Assembly: GCA_030683155.1 (NCBI GenBank)
Contig: JAUXMV010000111.1
Coordinates: 1 to 63,368, forward strand
DNA from: Bacteroidales bacterium
GTDB lineage: Bacteria; Bacteroidota; Bacteroidia; Bacteroidales; F082
Direction of reading: 5' to 3'
Length of the DNA stretch: 63,368 bases
Positions within the stretch are counted from its first letter, which is position 1. Each line of letters begins with the position of its first letter. Shown piece by piece: positions 59,424 through 63,368 of this stretch. A program made the position numbers and the translations under genes. The notes below the pieces were generated by a model. It ran no database searches. It was not told the DNA's origin and worked only from the letters and a program-made list of their open reading frames with translations.

Positions 59424-59450
59424 AAAGTGACGGAGCAAGTCCGTCACTTT
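59424..59450 (-). terminator. Strong hairpin after the haem-bearing nosZ
   Basis: AAAGTGACGGA (59424-59434) and TCCGTCACTTT (59440-59450) make an 11-bp perfect stem with a 5-base loop, 15 bases after the stop codon. The T's lie within the 3' arm, and the sequence after it (GTTAAAAAAATG on the minus strand) is not T-rich. It may terminate part of the transcripts or protect the nosZ messenger. Confidence 0.6.
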
Positions 59451-59465
59451 ATTTTGATCAAAATT

Positions 59466-61847
59466 TTATTGCTGACTCATGTATTGTGCTGTCTTCAGCT
59501 TCATGTATGTGATGATTTTATTTACATCTTTTTCCGAAACATTTTGATTTGGCATTGCAAGTTTATACCGCTGACGCATGCTTTCTATATCTGGTTCACT
59601 CATGTGTTTCTGTGGATTCATAATCCATGATTTTAACCATTCATCATTACGCCGTTTATCAACCATTAAAAGGTCAGGGCCATTAAAGTCTTCACCAAAT
59701 CTGTGGCACGCATTACATCCATAGTTCATAAATTCCATCTCGCCATCAAGCAAACCTTTCATCTCCATTGTTGAAGGCTGGAATGCCTGCATTTGCATGT
59801 CTGCCTGAACACGTTTTGAGTAAGCAAGTAAGGTTTCATTATTGGCAGCTTCATCATACTTAACAGTCAAATAACCCTGCAAAGCAGAACCTTCAGGACT
59901 GTGATAATTATCAAGAAGCAGAGGATACATACCTGCTTTTTCAGCTTTAAAGGCCAGTGTTGCCGTTTCACCTGGACGCCAGCGATACATCTGATCGTAG
60001 GACACAACTTCGTAAACATAATGGTCGAGGTTGGTTTGTCCATGATTTGTTACATGAATTTCAACATCCTGTCCCTGTTTAACGGCAATATTTCCGGGTG
60101 TCAGCACACCATTGTTTATTGTGGCATAAACATGAACTTTGTTGCCTTTCACTTCATTTCGTTCAGTACCCAATGCTGTGAAATAAGGAGATTTTTCCAT
60201 GGTATAAATATTCATGCCCACAGGATAGGTTTCTTCAGATTTGAAATAATCATGACGAATCAACGCAGTATAGTGAGGTTCCCCCATTGGAAGAGGCATA
60301 TCATAAATTATTTGCATTTTACCTCCTTCAATATCGATCAGCTGATGGTTTTGCGGATGCAAAGGGCCAACAGGATTAAAACGGTCGATAGAAAGCTTAT
60401 TCAATGAAATAAGGTACTTTCCATGTGGGTTCACAACATCGCCGTGAGCAGAAACAAGGTGTCCAACGTTATAATGGGATGAAACATAATCGAGAACTTT
60501 GAGGTTAATATAATCCCATTTAGTTATACGTGAATCAACATAAATAGAAGTATAGACTACTCCAGGTTCTTTGTCGTATTGATTGTGCAATGGACCCAGA
60601 CCTACTTCAACACTACCGTGCAAGGCAGTTTCAAGTGCGATTACAGGAATACCAAATTCATCTGTGCCTTCATAATTCTTTTCATTGATGGCTTTCATGA
60701 TCTTATCGAAAGAGTAAACCCATGCATGAGAATCAAGTTTACCGGCAACGATGATATATTTACCATCTGGGCTAACATCCACACCGTGAGGTGATTTTGG
60801 TTCAGGAATAAGGAAAAGGATATTATTTTCAACAGCTGCATCAATGGAAATTACTTTATGTCCGTTGACGATCATATACTTTCCTTCATTAATCATCTGC
60901 TCAGCCTTTTTCCAGTTTACAATGTGCAGGTAATCCACGTCGCGTGAGGAGCAACCAGCTTCAAACGGAGGCCGACCACTTTCAATTCCTCCAAAATACA
61001 TTTCTGTACAGAATGAGTTTGTGAACGACCAACCATCACTTACCAGCTTACCCATATCGGAAAGGTCTTGGGTGTAAGGAGGAAATTCTACAGTAAATGA
61101 ATTCTTTTCATCTACCCTGCCAATTTCATCATTAAATTTCCAATAGGTTATTCCACCTCTCCAATATTTTTTGAAGTTATTTTCTGTAAGTGGGTAGTAT
61201 TTTCTATCGAGAGGAGCCGGATATTGGGCTGCTTCGACAAAATATTCTGAATTGGGTGTAAAGAAACATCCACCGTGATTACTTCTGAAAATAGGGTTGT
61301 TTACAATTTGCTTCAATTCCCAGTCTTTCAGCGAAACGATGAACACTCTTGGATTGGCTTTGTCGTTCACAACAGCCCATTTACCATTATAGTCACCATT
61401 GGTTTCGGAGAAACCAGGGTGGTGTGTATCTGCCCATTCAATCTTCTGCCCATCAATAAAACCAGTTTTGAGCATTTCGAGCGACTCCTTACTGAAACCG
61501 AAACCATTCACAGGCTGTTTGGTGGAAGTTGGAACATATTTCAGCATGCGCATTGAGGGCACTGAATACATAATCATGTTTCCAGCCTGACCACCTGAGT
61601 TGAGCGCTATATACTCGTCCATTAAGTTATCCGGTGTAAAAGTTTTTGCTGCTGCGAGAACATCGTCGGCATTCAGGCCACGGCGTTTTACGACGTCACC
61701 AAAGGATTCCTCTCCGTAGGGTGCGCCAAGTTTTCCTCCCTCGGAGGATTTATCCTTCTTACCACAACTTCCGACTAAGATCATAAGCATCAAAGTGATT
61801 GTGCTTAAAAAAAGGACGGATATTATATTTTTATTTATCTTTTTCAT
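59466..61847 (-). CDS. nosZ: NosZ-like protein with CuZ site, no CuA site, and a C-terminal haem c domain
   Basis: 793 residues from ATG 61847 (MKKINKNIISV), lipobox LVGSC (Cys28), so Sec-exported and lipid-anchored. Seven-bladed propeller with all seven CuZ histidines: H142 and H143 (DTHHPGFSET), H191 (SNHGG), H354 (SPHGVDVSPDGKY), H421 (GLGPLH), H463 (NVGHL), H525 (GEPHY). A cupredoxin domain follows (~585-665) but its CuA loop reads PLLLDNYHSPEGSALQG, without the two Cys, His and Met. A monohaem domain ends the protein (C711-N-A-C714-H715, Met765 in AMPNQ). Known haem-fused cNosZ of Wolinella keeps CuA; this does not. It is 34 bases downstream of the CuA-bearing paralogue and is followed by a hairpin. 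Confidence 0.88.
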   Translation of the reverse strand: MKKINKNIISVLFLSTITLMLMILVGSCGKKDKSSEGGKLGAPYGEESFGDVVKRRGLNADDVLAAAKTFTPDNLMDEYIALNSGGQAGNMIMYSVPSMRMLKYVPTSTKQPVNGFGFSKESLEMLKTGFIDGQKIEWADTHHPGFSETNGDYNGKWAVVNDKANPRVFIVSLKDWELKQIVNNPIFRSNHGGCFFTPNSEYFVEAAQYPAPLDRKYYPLTENNFKKYWRGGITYWKFNDEIGRVDEKNSFTVEFPPYTQDLSDMGKLVSDGWSFTNSFCTEMYFGGIESGRPPFEAGCSSRDVDYLHIVNWKKAEQMINEGKYMIVNGHKVISIDAAVENNILFLIPEPKSPHGVDVSPDGKYIIVAGKLDSHAWVYSFDKIMKAINEKNYEGTDEFGIPVIALETALHGSVEVGLGPLHNQYDKEPGVVYTSIYVDSRITKWDYINLKVLDYVSSHYNVGHLVSAHGDVVNPHGKYLISLNKLSIDRFNPVGPLHPQNHQLIDIEGGKMQIIYDMPLPMGEPHYTALIRHDYFKSEETYPVGMNIYTMEKSPYFTALGTERNEVKGNKVHVYATINNGVLTPGNIAVKQGQDVEIHVTNHGQTNLDHYVYEVVSYDQMYRWRPGETATLAFKAEKAGMYPLLLDNYHSPEGSALQGYLTVKYDEAANNETLLAYSKRVQADMQMQAFQPSTMEMKGLLDGEMEFMNYGCNACHRFGEDFNGPDLLMVDKRRNDEWLKSWIMNPQKHMSEPDIESMRQRYKLAMPNQNVSEKDVNKIITYMKLKTAQYMSQQ

Positions 61848-61881
61848 GATGATATACTTCGTTGGTTTTACAATACTTTGA

Positions 61882-63228
61882 TTACATATTGATTTGTTCT
61901 GAGAGCAACTTTTTGGCACGTAAACCAACATCGGCTGTCTTCACCTGATACTGCCAGTATTGTTCAGCCCAAAGGAATGCATCCCTCCATTTACCTTCTG
62001 CAGCATAACGCTCATAGTTGGCTTTTGAGGTTTTTGCAAGTTCAAGCTGGTCGAATGCATCCACAACCAATGCCTCAACATAAGGATATTTTTGATAGTT
62101 ATTTTCTTTCAGATATACAACTACACTATTTATAACATCTTGTGTCTCATTGATAACCTTGATTTTGTCCTCATAATTCTTCTTATATCTGTCGAGATCT
62201 TCTTTTGTCAGCTGAACTTCAACCAAATCTTCTGCTCTTGGAACATAACCTTTAGGCCTCACAAGAAGTATTCCCTCCATTTCCAGATGAAGCGCGGAGC
62301 AAAACTCTGTGCAGTAATAAGGGAACACGCCCGAACGATTAGCAACAAAAGTAAGTGAAGCTGTTTTGCCAGGTTCAAAGCTACCATGAATTCCATATGT
62401 CGAAACTGTAAAACCATGGGTTTCATCTTCTGCCCGCTCAAGGTTTGTAAGATGGAATGTTACAACATCACCTTCTTCAACCTCAACGATTTCAGGTGTG
62501 ATATGAGAGCGGATCAAAGTGCCAAAGATATGCACGCGATTGCCCTGACGCTCTATCCTTTCTTGTCCGGCCACAGTCATAAACCTTGATATTTCTCCGG
62601 TTCTTGTATTTGTTCCGAGAGGATACCTGATAATAGGCTTAATGGTTGTGCGCAAAACACTTACTGAGCCATAGAGGTTTGCCTGCGGTATTGACATCGT
62701 ATAAATATCGCGCATCTTATCGGAGGAGATATCGATCAAATGCTGATAGCTTGGTCTTGTTGGACCAATATTGATCTGATTGTCATACAGCGCCTCTTTG
62801 TTTGTAACGGTAAGATAGTTGGAATGTGGCTCAGCGGAATTGCCTTGCGGAGTCATGAGATGGCCTGGTTTAAAACTAAGCTTAAGTTCATTTTCGATAT
62901 TTAATGTTTCATAGTTCCAACGAACAATCTTTTTGTCTTCAAAAACCGATGCATAAACAACATTGGTACGATAATCAAAAGCAATATCCATTACTTTTCT
63001 TCCAAGATCAATATTGCCATGTTTAACAGCATCAGGGTTTAAAACAGGGATTCCCAACACTTTTTCACTTTCGTATTTTTTACCATCCATTGCGTTTTTA
63101 ACTTTTGCAAAATCAAAAACATAGGCTTTGTCAGCGGCTGTGATGAAATATTTGCCAGTAGGATCAGTTTTAACGCTATTGGCAAATGTAGTCATTGGAA
63201 TAAGAGCGATTGCACCTGCATCAATAGC
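61882..63228 (-). pseudogene. NosZ paralogue with CuA site but without CuZ ligands, 5' end cut by an insertion sequence
   Basis: An open frame of about 448 codons remains up to the IS boundary; the ATG at 63195 is only the first one left. Visible parts: C-terminal half of the propeller, then a cupredoxin domain with a full CuA set (numbered from that ATG): H260 (DETHGF), C295, C299, H303 and M306 (YYCTEFCSALHLEM). Then a ~110-residue helical extension. CuZ positions are replaced: SPHGV by TFANSV, GPLH by RKVMD, EPH by QANLYG; only one (H112, KPGHL) remains. The frame has no other damage, so the insertion is recent, or the 5' half is still expressed elsewhere. Confidence 0.82.
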
Positions 63229-63368
63229 GGCTAAATCTTATTTTGATGTGCTAGGCATAGAATTGACTAAGTCTAAAGAAGAAGAAATCCTTATCTCTGT
63301 TTCCATTATTTGAAGATATTAGTTTCTGTATTTTACTATTAACTGCTTCGGCAATAGCATTTGTTTCA
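63229..63368 (-). mobile_element. End of an ISL3-like insertion sequence (partial)
   Basis: NosZ homology stops at 63228. From 63229 a terminus of the form GGCTAAATC...GATGTGC (23 bases) resembles, to my memory, ISL3-family ends in Bacteroidota. The transposase stop lies 24 bases inside it. The other end and the target duplication lie outside the window. The exact boundary could shift by a few bases. Confidence 0.65.
63251..63367 (-). CDS. Transposase C-terminus, ISL3-like (partial)
   Basis: 38 codons up to the TAG at 63253-63251, open to the window edge. The sequence ETNAIAEAVNSKIQKLISS then NRDKDFFFFRLSQFY matches the end of DDE transposases of the ISL3 type; the Glu in NAIAEA would be the last of the catalytic triad. 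Most of the gene is outside the window. Confidence 0.7.
   Translation of the reverse strand, partial: ETNAIAEAVNSKIQKLISSNNGNRDKDFFFFRLSQFYA

Noticed and set aside
61882-63195. Treating the CuA-bearing frame as a complete gene starting at 63195
   Set aside because: NosZ homology continues upstream of that ATG up to the IS boundary, so the ATG is internal and the gene is 5'-truncated.
59466-63228. The two NosZ-like frames might be one nosZ broken by a frameshift
   Set aside because: Both contain the C-terminal propeller blades and a cupredoxin domain, so they overlap in homology and are paralogues, not halves. Each has its own end, and the downstream one has its own lipobox signal.

Overview
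The window reads as a piece of a Bacteroidota chromosome, probably from a facultatively respiring, uncultured lineage. Supporting signs are: promoters of the TTG-N17-22-TAnnTTTG type; a DUF4290 gene next to murA; a fused CcoN-CcoO oxidase subunit; alternative complex III (ACIII); many Sec lipoproteins; and a Sec-type (clade II-like) nitrous oxide reductase cluster. No tRNA, complete rRNA gene or CRISPR array was seen. The left edge looks like the promoter and leader of an rRNA operon that lies outside the window, and the right edge lies inside an insertion sequence. Both are typical repeat-caused contig ends.

Layout. 1-1981: rRNA-type promoter pointing out of the window, then an outer-membrane-barrel/leucine-rich-repeat protein. 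1982-21731: eno, then the str-S10-spc-alpha ribosomal superoperon on the minus strand, transcribed from rpsL to rplQ, with secY, map, infA, rpmJ, rpoA and fusA, and with tandem promoters and an unexplained ~230-nt leader before rpsL. 21952-30618: plus-strand housekeeping genes (UvrD/PcrA helicase, DUF4290, murA, grpE, dnaJ, and a two-gene ABC exporter). 30634-63228: a 33-kb minus-strand respiratory island. It holds, from right to left, a nos cluster (two NosZ-like proteins, small cytochrome c, two small membrane proteins, NosD, a copper-type TonB receptor, NosG, NosH, NosF, NosL, NosY, plus a pentapeptide-repeat lipoprotein and a YceI-like protein), then ACIII (actABCD, actF, actE), then SlyD-like chaperone, haem lipoprotein and CcoI, then the cbb3 oxidase (ccoS, ccoNO, ccoQ, ccoP) with assembly genes ccoG, ccoH and a SafE-like protein. 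63229-63368: end of an ISL3-like element.

How it works together (inference). ACIII oxidises menaquinol and reduces periplasmic cytochrome c; cbb3 passes those electrons to O2 at low oxygen, and the nos system passes electrons to N2O. Both terminal enzymes need copper, and the island carries copper uptake or delivery candidates for each: TonB receptor, NosL and NosDFY for NosZ; CcoI and the SafE-like protein for cbb3.

Most notable observation: the two adjacent NosZ-like proteins are complementary. One (59466-61847) keeps all seven CuZ histidines but has lost every CuA ligand and carries a C-terminal haem c domain. The other (61882-63228) keeps a complete CuA site but lacks the CuZ histidines expected in the part that is visible, and its 5' part has been cut off by the insertion sequence. 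Because CuA and CuZ normally face each other across the NosZ dimer interface, this suggests a split, heterodimeric nitrous oxide reductase, or a CuA-free enzyme fed by haem c.
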